Assembly: GCF_024298825.1 (NCBI RefSeq)
Contig: NZ_CP101153.1
Coordinates: 248,001-312,000 of the forward strand
Direction of reading: 5' to 3'
Source: Haloglomus salinum
GTDB taxonomy: Archaea; Halobacteriota; Halobacteria; Halobacteriales; Haloarculaceae
DNA: 64,000 nucleotides
The position numbers and the translations under genes are program-made. Below, one piece after another: positions 6,824-15,556 of the stretch. The stretch's first letter is position 1, and each line of letters begins with the position of its first letter. The notes under the pieces are model-generated. The model was not told the origin of the DNA, did not search any database, and saw nothing but the letters and a program-made list of their open reading frames with translations.

Positions 6824-8728
6824 ATGGAGGATTCACTCTTCGATCGGGGCGACCGTTTACTTGCTAATCCCGCCCCGCTTGACGTGTACCGCCATCCCGA
6901 TGAAGCGCGTTCCCCGGTCGCTCGCGAGCCCCAGATCCGCCAGTTGGAGGCACTGTATGCTCCACTTCGAGAGGGGGAATGCACCGGGTTGAATGTGGTC
7001 GCGTACGGCCCCCCAGACTCCGCCGCGGTTGGCAAGACCACCTCAGTGCGAGAGGTGCTCTATTCGATTGACGATGCCGAAATCATCGAGGTTCCGATCA
7101 ACCATCAGCAGAACGATCGCCAAACCGTAATCAGCGTGCTGGATCAGCTACGAGAGGCACGCGGCGGTGACGATACCAGAAAGTCCACAGAGAAGACAGT
7201 GGCCCTGTTCGATGCTGCTATCGGCGAGTTGGCGGCGAGTGACAGGCCGACACATCTCGTGTTCGATTGCTGTACCTCCGGAGCCCCGCTTTCTGCCCCC
7301 GATTCCGACCTCGATGAGATGGATCCCCTTCCAGCGATCTGGGAATTCCTGGCTCGAAGTAAGCGGGCTCGACTCGACGGAGGTCGCACTGGTGCACCAG
7401 ACGCGTACGATGTCACCGTCATCCTAACGGACGAAACCCAGTTCGACGAGTGCGGCCTCTTTGGGGACTACGTCGATGCGACAGTCTATTTCGACGGCTA
7501 CGACGCGGACGACCTCGAGGAGATCCTCTCGGACCGTGCAGAGGACGCATTCGTCGATGGAGCCGTCGATACGGAGACGATTCGGCACTGTGCTGAGTCG
7601 ACGCTCCCGTACGCCGCCAATGCGCCGCGGGTCCTCCGCCTCCTCAGAGAGGCTTGGCACTGTGCCGAGCGGGAGGATGCCGACGCCGTGCGCATGGAGC
7701 ATGTCGATGCAGTCACTGAGCGGTGGGACCTGCACGAACTCCGGGCAGTTGTCGACGGGAGTACTCCCCGGACGCAGCTTCTCTTGTGGATACTCGCTAC
7801 CCGTCAGAAGAAGCGTGGAGGCCCAGTTCGAACCGCCGAGATTCAGTCACATCGGAAGACGCTTGAAACAGACCTGGAGGGCGATTCCTGGTCCGACGCA
7901 TACGTCCGGGAACGACTCAAAGAACTCGAAGCACGGTGGCCATTCCTTGAACGTGAGCAGATCGCTGGCGGCCGAGGGGAGGGGGTCTACTACGAGTACC
8001 AGCTGCAGCCGGACTGCATGGCCGCTCTGGAGGCAATCGAGACGTACCTGAGCGACCACCTCCGGAAATCCGTTACCAGCGCCGATTCCTCGGGGATTCC
8101 CGTCGACGGAGGTTCTGATTCAGCGACGGCATCTACTGGTCCAGAGTCAGCGCCATCTGGTACTGAACACGCGGAGGAACGGAAGCAGGAATCGACAACC
8201 GAACAAGGTCGGCCCGAAGAGGGGGATGAAACCCGTTCGGTACGAGACCACCTGGAAATCCAGCACGCACTCGTCCAACTCGGACGGGCTCATCAGCACG
8301 ACGTATTCGTCGCTCGAAACGACCGCAGTGAGTCGATCGACGGTACGACGCTCGGCGAAGGTTGTGTCGACACCCTCCCGCTTCGAGGACTGCCGGAAAA
8401 GGCGGCCGAACTTATCGAGTATATCGACGTCATCTGGTTGGACGGCGATTCCATCGTCAAGATGTTCGAAGTCGAGAACTCGACGCAGATCTATTCTGGA
8501 CTCCTCCGGATGGCCGATTTCGCGGCCAGTGTGCCGAATCTCATGGTCGACCTCTATGTCGTCGTTCCGGAGAGCAGAGCGGAGACGGCTGAACAGCATC
8601 TGTCCCGACCGTCGTTTCAGCAACTGCTCCACGAACCGGAGCACATCACGGTCGACTCCAAAACGTTCGCCGAGATTCGACGGCTCCACGATTCGTCGTG
8701 CGAGGGTGACACCGACTTCCTTCGGTAG
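6824..8728 (+). CDS. Orc1/Cdc6-like AAA+ protein fused to a nuclease-like domain
   Basis: The N-terminus (SLFDRGDRLLANPAPLD) and residues 30-300 follow the Orc1/Cdc6 layout of origin-binding initiators. The P-loop is abnormal: GPPDSAAVGKTT (62-73) has extra residues before GKT. The Walker B strand LVFDCC (145-150) lacks the usual catalytic Glu after Asp. A winged-helix region (about 305-410) and an acidic, Ser/Thr-rich linker (415-470) follow. The last 160 residues are unlike Orc proteins: D535 and E549/E551 (FEVENSTQIYSGLLRM) fit the D...ExE layout of a PD-(D/E)XK-type nuclease core, with the family's preference for EVExS/T. The total of 634 residues exceeds ordinary Orc proteins (about 400). 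The nuclease assignment is inference; a genome-defence or plasmid-maintenance role is possible. Confidence 0.65.
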   Translation: MEDSLFDRGDRLLANPAPLDVYRHPDEARSPVAREPQIRQLEALYAPLREGECTGLNVVAYGPPDSAAVGKTTSVREVLYSIDDAEIIEVPINHQQNDRQTVISVLDQLREARGGDDTRKSTEKTVALFDAAIGELAASDRPTHLVFDCCTSGAPLSAPDSDLDEMDPLPAIWEFLARSKRARLDGGRTGAPDAYDVTVILTDETQFDECGLFGDYVDATVYFDGYDADDLEEILSDRAEDAFVDGAVDTETIRHCAESTLPYAANAPRVLRLLREAWHCAEREDADAVRMEHVDAVTERWDLHELRAVVDGSTPRTQLLLWILATRQKKRGGPVRTAEIQSHRKTLETDLEGDSWSDAYVRERLKELEARWPFLEREQIAGGRGEGVYYEYQLQPDCMAALEAIETYLSDHLRKSVTSADSSGIPVDGGSDSATASTGPESAPSGTEHAEERKQESTTEQGRPEEGDETRSVRDHLEIQHALVQLGRAHQHDVFVARNDRSESIDGTTLGEGCVDTLPLRGLPEKAAELIEYIDVIWLDGDSIVKMFEVENSTQIYSGLLRMADFAASVPNLMVDLYVVVPESRAETAEQHLSRPSFQQLLHEPEHITVDSKTFAEIRRLHDSSCEGDTDFLR

Positions 8729-8776
8729 CGTTACCATCACTCTCTCGTGGACAGAGTCGACGTGATATCGAACTAG

Positions 8777-9430
8777 ATGTATCAGAGATTCCATGAGAAC
8801 CTCTCGGCACGGGTCCGCTCGACGCTGGCCGAGACGGAGATTCATTTCGCCCCCCACGACGCGGCCGAGCTCCGAGCGATTCTCGAGCAGCGGGCCACCG
8901 AGGCATTCGAGTCGGGAGCGCTCAGCGACGACGTGATTCCGCTGACGGCAGCCCTCGTGGCATCGAACACCGGGTCGGCGCGGCGAGCGATAGACATCCT
9001 TCGGACGGCTGGGGAAATGGCTCAGAAGGCAGACACCGACCAGGTGGCCGAGGAGCACGTCCGTGTCGCCCAGGAGGAGGTTGAGGAAGCAATCATCAAG
9101 TCGGAGTTGACCTCGTTCTCGAGTCATGCGCTGCTTTCTCTGTACGCGGTGGCGGTCCTCGAGATGGACGAGTCGGTCGATGAAGTCCGGACGAAGACCG
9201 TCGCGCAACTGTATCGGCGGTTCTGTGAGGCCGTCGAGATGGAGGCACGAACGACACGGACTGTCCAGAACCACCTTTCCGAGATGGCTTTGATGGGATT
9301 CCTGACCTCGACTGAGCGCAACGAGGGCAAGGGCGGTGGGAAGTTCCTCGTCCACGAACTGTCGGTCGATCCGCAGGCGGTGAAGTCGGCCATCGGCGAG
9401 GTCGATCGGTTCGAGGGGCTCGTCGAGTGA
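8777..9430 (+). pseudogene. Orc1/Cdc6 replication initiator, C-terminal part only
   Basis: Starting at the ATG at 8777, the residues YQRFHENLSARVRSTLAETE and the lid/winged-helix segments (ALVASNTGSARRAIDILRTA; VQNHLSEMALMGFLTSTE) match the second half of haloarchaeal Orc1/Cdc6 proteins. The whole P-loop half is absent and an in-frame stop precedes the ATG, so this is a truncated copy, not a start-site error. It could still give a DNA-binding wing protein. It lies 48 bases downstream of the Orc1-like/nuclease gene, and the two may derive from two plasmid initiators that recombined. Confidence 0.65.
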
Positions 9431-9539
9431 GGTGTGTTTGGCAGCCGGGTGGGGGGTGTCATTCAGGCGGATGTCGTTCGCGAAGGCTCTGTCAGGCGTG
9501 GTTGTCGATTTGATATGGTGCGTTCTTCGGCGATAGCGC

Positions 9540-9690
9540 CGGCGACGACCGGTCGAAAGCCCCCGCTGGCTCGGGGTCCCGCGACTCGCTGCGGTCCTCG
9601 GTCGCTTCGCTCCTTGCGGTCCTTGCGTCGTCGGGGGACCGCCGAGCCCGCGGCCCCTTTCAGTCCCGCCCGGGTCGGTGTTCCAGGATA
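9540..9690 (+). repeat. GC-rich structured non-coding segment
   Basis: This stretch is dominated by short complementary blocks (for example GGTCCCGCGACTCGC, GCGGTCC and GGGGGACCGCC) and runs such as CGCTCCTTGCGGTCC. It has no convincing reading frame despite the open frames on both strands. It resembles multi-copy GC-rich intergenic sequence of haloarchaea, but I see only one copy here. It could be a structured RNA or the end of a mobile element. Confidence 0.35.
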
Positions 9691-9832
9691 GAGTACACAT
9701 CGTGCTATCTCGGTGAGTGCGCTCCGTGGACTGGACACGCTCGGTCGCCTCGATAGTTCCCGGACGAGGGCGAGGCTGAAGGCCGAGCAGTGGGAGTGGC
9801 AGCCAGAGCAGGACTCACCACAGCCCCAGTCA

Positions 9833-9876
9833 TCACAGAGGCTCAGGGCGGAAGCCCACGACTGCAGTCGTGGGTC
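9833..9876 (-). repeat. Palindrome-associated element, subfamily A copy 2
   Basis: The palindrome CCCACGACTGCAGTCGTGGG (9855-9874) is perfect. On the minus strand its tail CTTCCGCCCTGAGCCTCTGTGA matches the tails at 3797-3818 and 34256-34277. It sits in non-coding DNA. Confidence 0.7.
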
Positions 9877-10405
9877 GATGCCTGTGTCGTAGGTGTCGGG
9901 CACTTCGAGGACGTGCCTGCACCGTCGTCAATACCGGGGGCGCGATTCACAACGGGTGGGATTTCTACATCGCCACGTCCGTGTATCACGTTTAGCTAAA
10001 AAACCAAATCGCCAGCGGACTGTTTCGTATATTCAGAAGGGGATTATTCATGATGTGCTCCTGCAGGGATAACGGCCGTGCGTGCAGGTCCGTATCTGCC
10101 ATACGGCGGCGGGTTCCGTATAAAGGATCCACCGGTTCTTGCTGTTGATATCGTGACGCTGCGCCACACACCCGACCCCGTCTGGTGATTCGCTGGATAT
10201 AGACAATGACGGCGGAGTAATAAATCTGCGGGTGGCGTATCAAATATCATCTGATGGTCGCTTAGAGTGATCTTAAAATCACTGGGTGCAGATATTAAAT
10301 TTGTCAATCTAGCTCTCGCCAAAGTTGTTGCTGGCTGCTTCCATATATATCGGGGCAGACTTAGTCGGGCTGGACGTCTTAGTAAGGGCAACAGTTTGAA
10401 AATCT

Positions 10406-11341
10406 CTACTCAGACATTAGCCAGCTAGAGCCCAACTCAAAATCGGCACTCGTAGGGATAAACTCCTCTCGGCCTGATCCTGGAGCCAGTGTGATTTCTC
10501 CAAAAACTACTTTCTCAGAATCTGGTTGGAACAAATCGATTCGGACAAAGTCGAAGTCATGGCCAAGTTGCTCCGCCACATTAATCATTTTATCAAGCTG
10601 TTCAGGCTCTTCAATCTCAGGAGCTAATGGATACGTGAGTCTAAATTCTTGGGCTTCCCAGTCCTTATCATAGAATATTCTCTTGTGGTTTTCAAATCTT
10701 CCCACATCGACTTGGATGTACTCTACCTGCCCATTAAATACGAAAAACTTGTAGTCGGGAGGGGCGTCATATTTCTCGGACCTCATTCGATTTTCTACGA
10801 TTATCTTTGGCTCAATCTCCCGATACCAATCTTCATTCCATGTTTTCCGATACGTCTTCGAAAGCCACTGTTCGCATTCAGAGACGATCTCATCCAAATT
10901 TTCAGTCTGTTTATCATCAACTATATTAATCCTGCCGCTGAGATGTGTTGGCTTAAGTACGAATTCATCAGGTAAAGACTCGAACGGGATCGATCTAGGT
11001 TCATCGGTCACGTAGTAAACCTCATTTAGAACATCGCAGTTCGATTTTTCTGCGACGTAGTCCCTGACAGCCCACTTGTCTGCTACCTTCGGGAAGAGAT
11101 CATTTTCTGAAAACAGCTTTCTGTGTACTACCTTCTCATTAAAGGAGCGAGGTTCAACAATCTTCGACCAGTATCCCAATTGAGGTGCCATTAATAGTTT
11201 CTCAAAGAGTGCGCCGGGCAGAATAGAGTACAGAATGTTGGATAATGGACTCCTCATAAATATATGAATCCATATCTCTACGGCAAGCCCCCAGAGGCCC
11301 TCATCTTTATACGCAGCAATCGATGACTCAATTTTGCCCAT
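10406..11341 (-). CDS. TupA-like ATP-grasp protein
   Basis: This 311-residue protein resembles the ATP-grasp TupA family found in polysaccharide and teichuronopeptide gene clusters, which ligate amino or carboxyl groups onto surface polymers using ATP. Diagnostic parts are the N-terminal SFNEKVVHRKLF and KVADKWAVRDYV, the lysine strand DEFVLKPTHLSGR (about 130-142), and the metal/ATP strand FDFVRIDLF followed by VVFGEITLAPGSG (about 265-292). The start ATG at 11341 gives the usual family length. Base composition and codons are AT-richer than the genome core, as in the rest of this island, which suggests horizontal transfer. The substrate is unknown. Confidence 0.8.
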   Translation of the reverse strand: MGKIESSIAAYKDEGLWGLAVEIWIHIFMRSPLSNILYSILPGALFEKLLMAPQLGYWSKIVEPRSFNEKVVHRKLFSENDLFPKVADKWAVRDYVAEKSNCDVLNEVYYVTDEPRSIPFESLPDEFVLKPTHLSGRINIVDDKQTENLDEIVSECEQWLSKTYRKTWNEDWYREIEPKIIVENRMRSEKYDAPPDYKFFVFNGQVEYIQVDVGRFENHKRIFYDKDWEAQEFRLTYPLAPEIEEPEQLDKMINVAEQLGHDFDFVRIDLFQPDSEKVVFGEITLAPGSGREEFIPTSADFELGSSWLMSE

Positions 11342-11463
11342 AATTGATATTATCTCTGCTAAAACATATATACTTTAATCTTGGTTGCCCACCCGCAGCG
11401 CAGATGTAGCTAAGGAGCTTTCGGGATCTCTTATCTATTCTGACCGATTATGTAAGCTGTGAC

Positions 11464-12426
11464 TCAGCCCCCCTCGTCAACAGCTATAATATCTCTAGAA
11501 CTGTTCACGTAGAACCCTGCGCCGCCATTAAACGACATTCCCCGGGATGACGAGGAGCCGTTTATCACGGCAGAGATAGGGTTATTTCCCATTCGAAGTT
11601 TGATGACAATTTCGACTCAACTATTGTTGAACGCCCCGATGAAATCCGAATTTAGCCGTAAATAATTCGCTGGTTGTAATATTTCTTCTGTTGATAGGTC
11701 AATGACAAAACCCAACCCTGAAACCAATCTGCCGTTGTCGTTAGTAAGGTGGCCCCAGCCGTCTACGTGGACCTCGCCGTTGTTGAGGGCTTTTGCACGA
11801 TCCCCCGTGACGTTACCCGATAGCGTTCCACCTGCCGAGAGGATTTCCTCCCCGCGTTTGGCCACAAATGCGTCTGATAGCAAAGACGCTCCAAAATCCA
11901 CAGTTTCGGTCTTTATTTGGAAGCTATAGGATTCGATATCTCTGTCTGTGCTATTGTCAAATCCGCCCGAAGCAAACTCCACGTCGTCAACGACGACAGA
12001 TAAACAGTTGTAGGCTATTAGCGCCGCGTCCTCGTTGTCATACGAGCTGGTATCGTTCAGCCGCAGACCGAACACTCCAACGGGACCGAGGTTAGCATCT
12101 ATTGTCATACTCCCAACGTCGACGTTCGACGGCGTGGTTTGGTTGCCCTCTATATGGAGAGCCAGACGGTCAGTGGATGCGCCGTTGGGGTGGATTCGCG
12201 TCCCGATAATCGGCGGGACGTGAATGTCCTCGGCCGAATAATCTCCATCAGCCACGTCTATAGTAACCCGATTGGGAAATATAGGACAGCAGCGTCCACC
12301 GCCTCCTGGATGGTGGTGAAGTCTGCACCTCCACTGTTGTCAACAATTATGACGCAATCCTCGGTATCGTTTATAAAGTTTCGCTTATTTGGCGGCTTTC
12401 CGAAAGAGGCCTCGCCTGTTCTCACT
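11464..12426 (-). pseudogene. Right-handed beta-helix (pectate-lyase-like) surface protein, two lesions
   Basis: Piecing the minus strand together gives a continuous protein: RTGEASFGKPPNKRNF, then VDNSGGADFTTIQEAVDAA (the typical opening of pectin-esterase/beta-helix repeats), a frameshift at about 12275-12290, then VTIDVADGDYSAEDI and about 200 residues of beta-rich sequence (VHVDGWGHLTNDNGRLVSG). An in-frame TGA at 11617 follows, and the same frame continues VEIVIKLRMGNNPISAV and GGAGFYVNSSRDIIAVDE to a final stop at 11464. The family includes polysaccharide lyases and phage tail-spike-like proteins. The two independent lesions make it a pseudogene; the middle frame (11617-12255) is the only long one intact. 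Confidence 0.65.
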
Positions 12427-13400
12427 GGTAGCCGACTCCGACTACCCTTTTAACCTAACAGAAGCCAAGATGCGGCGGAGCTACATCAGCCGGATTGTGA
12501 AAGAGCAGGCCAAAGTGGCGGAGTCAACGAGTCGATTCGGAAGACGCGAAGGGAACACTAGGGGGCTCGTGATCGTAGGTACTCGCCATTCAATGGCGTC
12601 CCACTCACGAATGGGACCTATCTAGCCGATTCCAAGGGAGACGGGATCTCCGTTCACATGTTGGCCAAGATTCTCGGAGACCCGGAACCGGACATGACGG
12701 TGAAGTACGTCTCAACGGACCGAACCAGATTGGCAAGATGTTTTACGAGTGAGGTCCGTGGTAATTGACGGCACTATCACCCACCTGATTGCTTCGAGCA
12801 GGCAATCCCATCCAACTGCATCTGAGCGAGTTTTCGGCTTCGATTCGACGCCTGAAACCCATAATTCGGTCGTGTAGAGCGATTTTATGCCGGAGACAAA
12901 AATGAACCTAGTTCATTGCCTCCCGGAATATTCCGATTGAGCAGGCTAAATTCGAGGCTGAAATACATCACCCAAATGAATGCCCGCACCGGATCTTCAA
13001 GGCAATCACTTGGGGCTGCTGATTAGTGCGATCTTTATGTGTAATATAGTTTAATCCGTGGCTCAAATCTGCGTAATGATACTCCAGGCATCCCTTATGA
13101 GTGATTTTTAGATTAAGAAACAGACCTTCTTGTCGTATGGGTGACAGATGATCTGGCATAACCGATCACGAGTCCATCACTGTAGACATCGAGTTGACGA
13201 ACTGGCGACTCGTACAGGACGCCGATGCAACCTAATAGAAGATTCTGAACATCGAAATTCTCGTCGTCACAACCGAGACAACGTAGTACCGAACATCTCG
13301 CGCCATATCAGAAGTACGGGGTACCCATCAGGTAGTCCATTTTGCAGTAGGGACGTGCAACGCTGCTTTGTTCAGTTTTCACCTGATTCCGCCCCAACTG
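12427..13400. other. Decayed, gene-poor segment
   Basis: There is no intact gene. On the plus strand from about 12460 to 12745 readable pieces appear in shifting frames (MRRSYISRIVKEQAKVAEST; PFNGVPLTNGTYLADSKGDG; ISVHMLAKILGDPEPDMTV), indicating one dead gene of a family I do not recognise. From 12800 to 13400 I see only AT-rich fragments. Minus-strand pieces near 13150-13330 (VRQLDVYSDGLVIGYARSSV) could be debris of another gene. Confidence 0.45.
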
Positions 13401-13822
13401 CTAAGGGATTAGATCGGGAAGTTGCTTTGTGGGCAGGGTCTTCGGTAGTCCAAGTACTGTAGAGGTCGTCAAGATATCGTTCAGCGTACGGATGTAGGTC
13501 GTTGAACGGTAGATGGAGTCAAACGCGCTGTGTTGGTCGACGCCAGAGAAATCGGGCTCATCGTATTTGAGATGGCAGTGATATGCAGTCGCCACGTAGT
13601 GTTTCGAGTCAACACCCTCAATCTCAGACGTATCGTGGAAGTACTCGTAGGTACCAACGCACTCGTCAATGACGACAGGCTCTCCGAGTTCTTTCTTGTG
13701 ACGCGGTGGACAGCCTCCGTCCGAGCTTCAATCTTCAGTATCGTTCCACCGGGCACGAACCATACCCCTTTGGCGGGCTCGGTCGGCTCACAAGTGCCGT
13801 CAACCACATGCTGGATGAAGAG
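13401..13822 (-). pseudogene. NUDIX hydrolase (GDP-mannose mannosyl hydrolase-like), multiple frameshifts
   Basis: The minus strand spells out a NUDIX protein across three frames: EPAKGVWFVPGGTILKIEAR (the start of the NUDIX box), TEAVHRVTRKNSES, then after a +1 shift VVIDECVGTYEYFHDTSEIE and DSKHYVATAYHCHL, and after another shift YAERYLDDLYST. In intact relatives these parts are collinear and act on GDP-sugars. The NUDIX-box glutamates are partly lost. It lies just downstream of the flippase gene on the same strand, so a sugar-nucleotide gene of the cluster has died here. Confidence 0.65.
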
Positions 13823-13830
13823 CGAGGCAC

Positions 13831-15363
13831 TTAAGGCTGATTTCTAATGAGCCACCGAAGCCTCGAAAGGTTGACATCGAAGCGTTGTTCAAACTTCTTA
13901 ATAAGCTGAATGTCGGTTTGGGTGAAACTACCGGTAAGAAGTATCGATGCGAACTGCGCGGTGTAGAGGAGTATCCCAACAACACCTAGTCCAAAGAGTC
14001 CTAGCGTCCACCCAGTCGTCATCCATAGGAGTCCACCACCGGTGATGGTCGTCGGGATGAGTGGGTTGAACGAGGCCCACGAAAACGGATAGCTTCCCAC
14101 AGTTCGATAGATAGCAACGACTTCGATTGTGTTATAGACAACGTAGCCGATAACTGTGGCGAAAGCCGCACCGACGATACCGAATCGTGGAATGAGTGCT
14201 GTGTTCAGGATAACGTTCACTAGGACTCCGGGGACCGCAGCGAAGAATTCTACTCGTGGGCGGTTGATCGCCTTGACCATATCGCCGTCCAGTCCAACAA
14301 GTACACGATAGAACAGCCCCGCCATCAGAACGGAGAGCGCGGGGGCCGCCGGGAGATACGCCGTTCCGAAGAACAGCTGGATTACCGCCGGCGAGAACAG
14401 CGTGAACAGGAGGACCGTGGGGAACGTCAACCAGACGATCCACTTTGTCGTCACCGTATAGAGCGCGTCGAGACCATCGAAGTCGCCCTGCGAGTAGTGC
14501 TTCGTGGCGAGTGGCAAGAACAGGAACGCGAAAGATCCCGAAAAAAAGAATATCACCTGCTTCAGCGGCTGAATCGACCGGTAGTAACCCACTGACGCAG
14601 AATCAAGGAAGTAACCGAGCATCACGATGTCGACGTTCGCAAGCATGATGTGCAGCGAGGCTCCCGCGGCCAGCGGCCACGAGAACGACCAGAGTTCACG
14701 GACCGTATCACGGTTCGGTAGCCTAGCGACAAGCGAGCCGATATCAATATGCTGGCGGACGGCGTAGAGCGCCAGTAGCGCCCCCACGACGGATAAGGAG
14801 AGCCAGTAGCCGATGGCTCCGGCGACCGGCCGACCGGCGGCGATGAGTCCCGCAACGAACGCCAAACCGAGCACGCGGGGACCGATGCGCTGGGCCAGCG
14901 TCGCGGCGGTGGTGCGCCCCTCGGCACGGAGGACGCCCACGCTCACCTTCGCTATCGGAAACGCGAGGAGATAGGGGACGAACGCGGCGAGCAGCGGCGC
15001 AACCTCGGGGTCGTCCATGAGCGAAGCGATTTCGAAGCGTCCGAGGTAGATGGCGGCAGCCGCAATGGCGGCTCCGGCGAGCGATATCGCGTAGCCACTC
15101 TGGAGCACGTCCACCCGATTGTGTGCTGACTCCTTTTCGGAGAGAAAGCGAGTCACGCCGTTCGGAATCCCGAGAATCGCCAGCGAACTGACCGCACTGA
15201 CGATGCCGTACGCGAGACCGAGCCGACCGTACACCGCCGGAACCAGCGCCCGTGGGATGAGGATCTCGGCGAGAATGCCAAGAACGCTCGCCACGACAGT
15301 GCCGGCGAGCACGATACCCGCACTCTTGACAAGCCCACCGAGACTGTCGGCTATCGAACTCAC
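13831..15363 (-). CDS. Polysaccharide/oligosaccharide flippase (Wzx/MATE-like)
   Basis: The product has 510 residues with about 13-14 predicted membrane segments spaced throughout (for example VVGALLALYAV, VLLFTLFSPAVIQLFFG, GLFGLGVVGILLYTAQFASI). Its N-terminus (AGIVLAGTVVASVLGILAEI) is that of polysaccharide-biosynthesis flippases of the MOP superfamily. Such proteins turn lipid-linked glycans across the membrane for S-layer N-glycosylation or exopolysaccharide export. The ATG at 15363 is directly preceded by an AT-rich region and no longer start is plausible. GC content is higher than in the neighbouring glycan genes, so this gene may have a different history. Confidence 0.85.
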   Translation of the reverse strand: MSSIADSLGGLVKSAGIVLAGTVVASVLGILAEILIPRALVPAVYGRLGLAYGIVSAVSSLAILGIPNGVTRFLSEKESAHNRVDVLQSGYAISLAGAAIAAAAIYLGRFEIASLMDDPEVAPLLAAFVPYLLAFPIAKVSVGVLRAEGRTTAATLAQRIGPRVLGLAFVAGLIAAGRPVAGAIGYWLSLSVVGALLALYAVRQHIDIGSLVARLPNRDTVRELWSFSWPLAAGASLHIMLANVDIVMLGYFLDSASVGYYRSIQPLKQVIFFFSGSFAFLFLPLATKHYSQGDFDGLDALYTVTTKWIVWLTFPTVLLFTLFSPAVIQLFFGTAYLPAAPALSVLMAGLFYRVLVGLDGDMVKAINRPRVEFFAAVPGVLVNVILNTALIPRFGIVGAAFATVIGYVVYNTIEVVAIYRTVGSYPFSWASFNPLIPTTITGGGLLWMTTGWTLGLFGLGVVGILLYTAQFASILLTGSFTQTDIQLIKKFEQRFDVNLSRLRWLIRNQP

Positions 15364-15556
15364 GTAAACAGGGTCACTCGGTCGTTAGTAGAAGGTTTCG
15401 TCACGATTATCCAACGAGGGGTGAGAAAGTGATCCCATATATCTGAATTTTTTCTAAATCCTTATCTTAATCCTAATATAATGTGGGGTTTTGCTATCGA
15501 GTAACGCCTACAAACCAATCGCACGATTTAACTCCTCACATAAACGTCTTCGAATC

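Larger units (their letters stand above)
9431..10405. other. Gene-free region between plasmid-like and polysaccharide regions
   Basis: Apart from the GC-rich block (9540-9690) and the palindromic element (9833-9876) I see no supportable gene. From about 9960 base composition changes to AT-rich, marking the start of the polysaccharide island. The open frames here have no haloarchaeal codon bias or recognisable motif. Confidence 0.5.

Noticed and set aside
9463-9903. 146-codon minus-strand frame
   Set aside because: It crosses the GC-rich structured block and the palindromic repeat, is basic, and shows no domain.
10044-10391. 115-codon minus-strand frame in the AT-rich border
   Set aside because: It has no start context, no motif and no haloarchaeal codon bias; it is better read as intergenic DNA.
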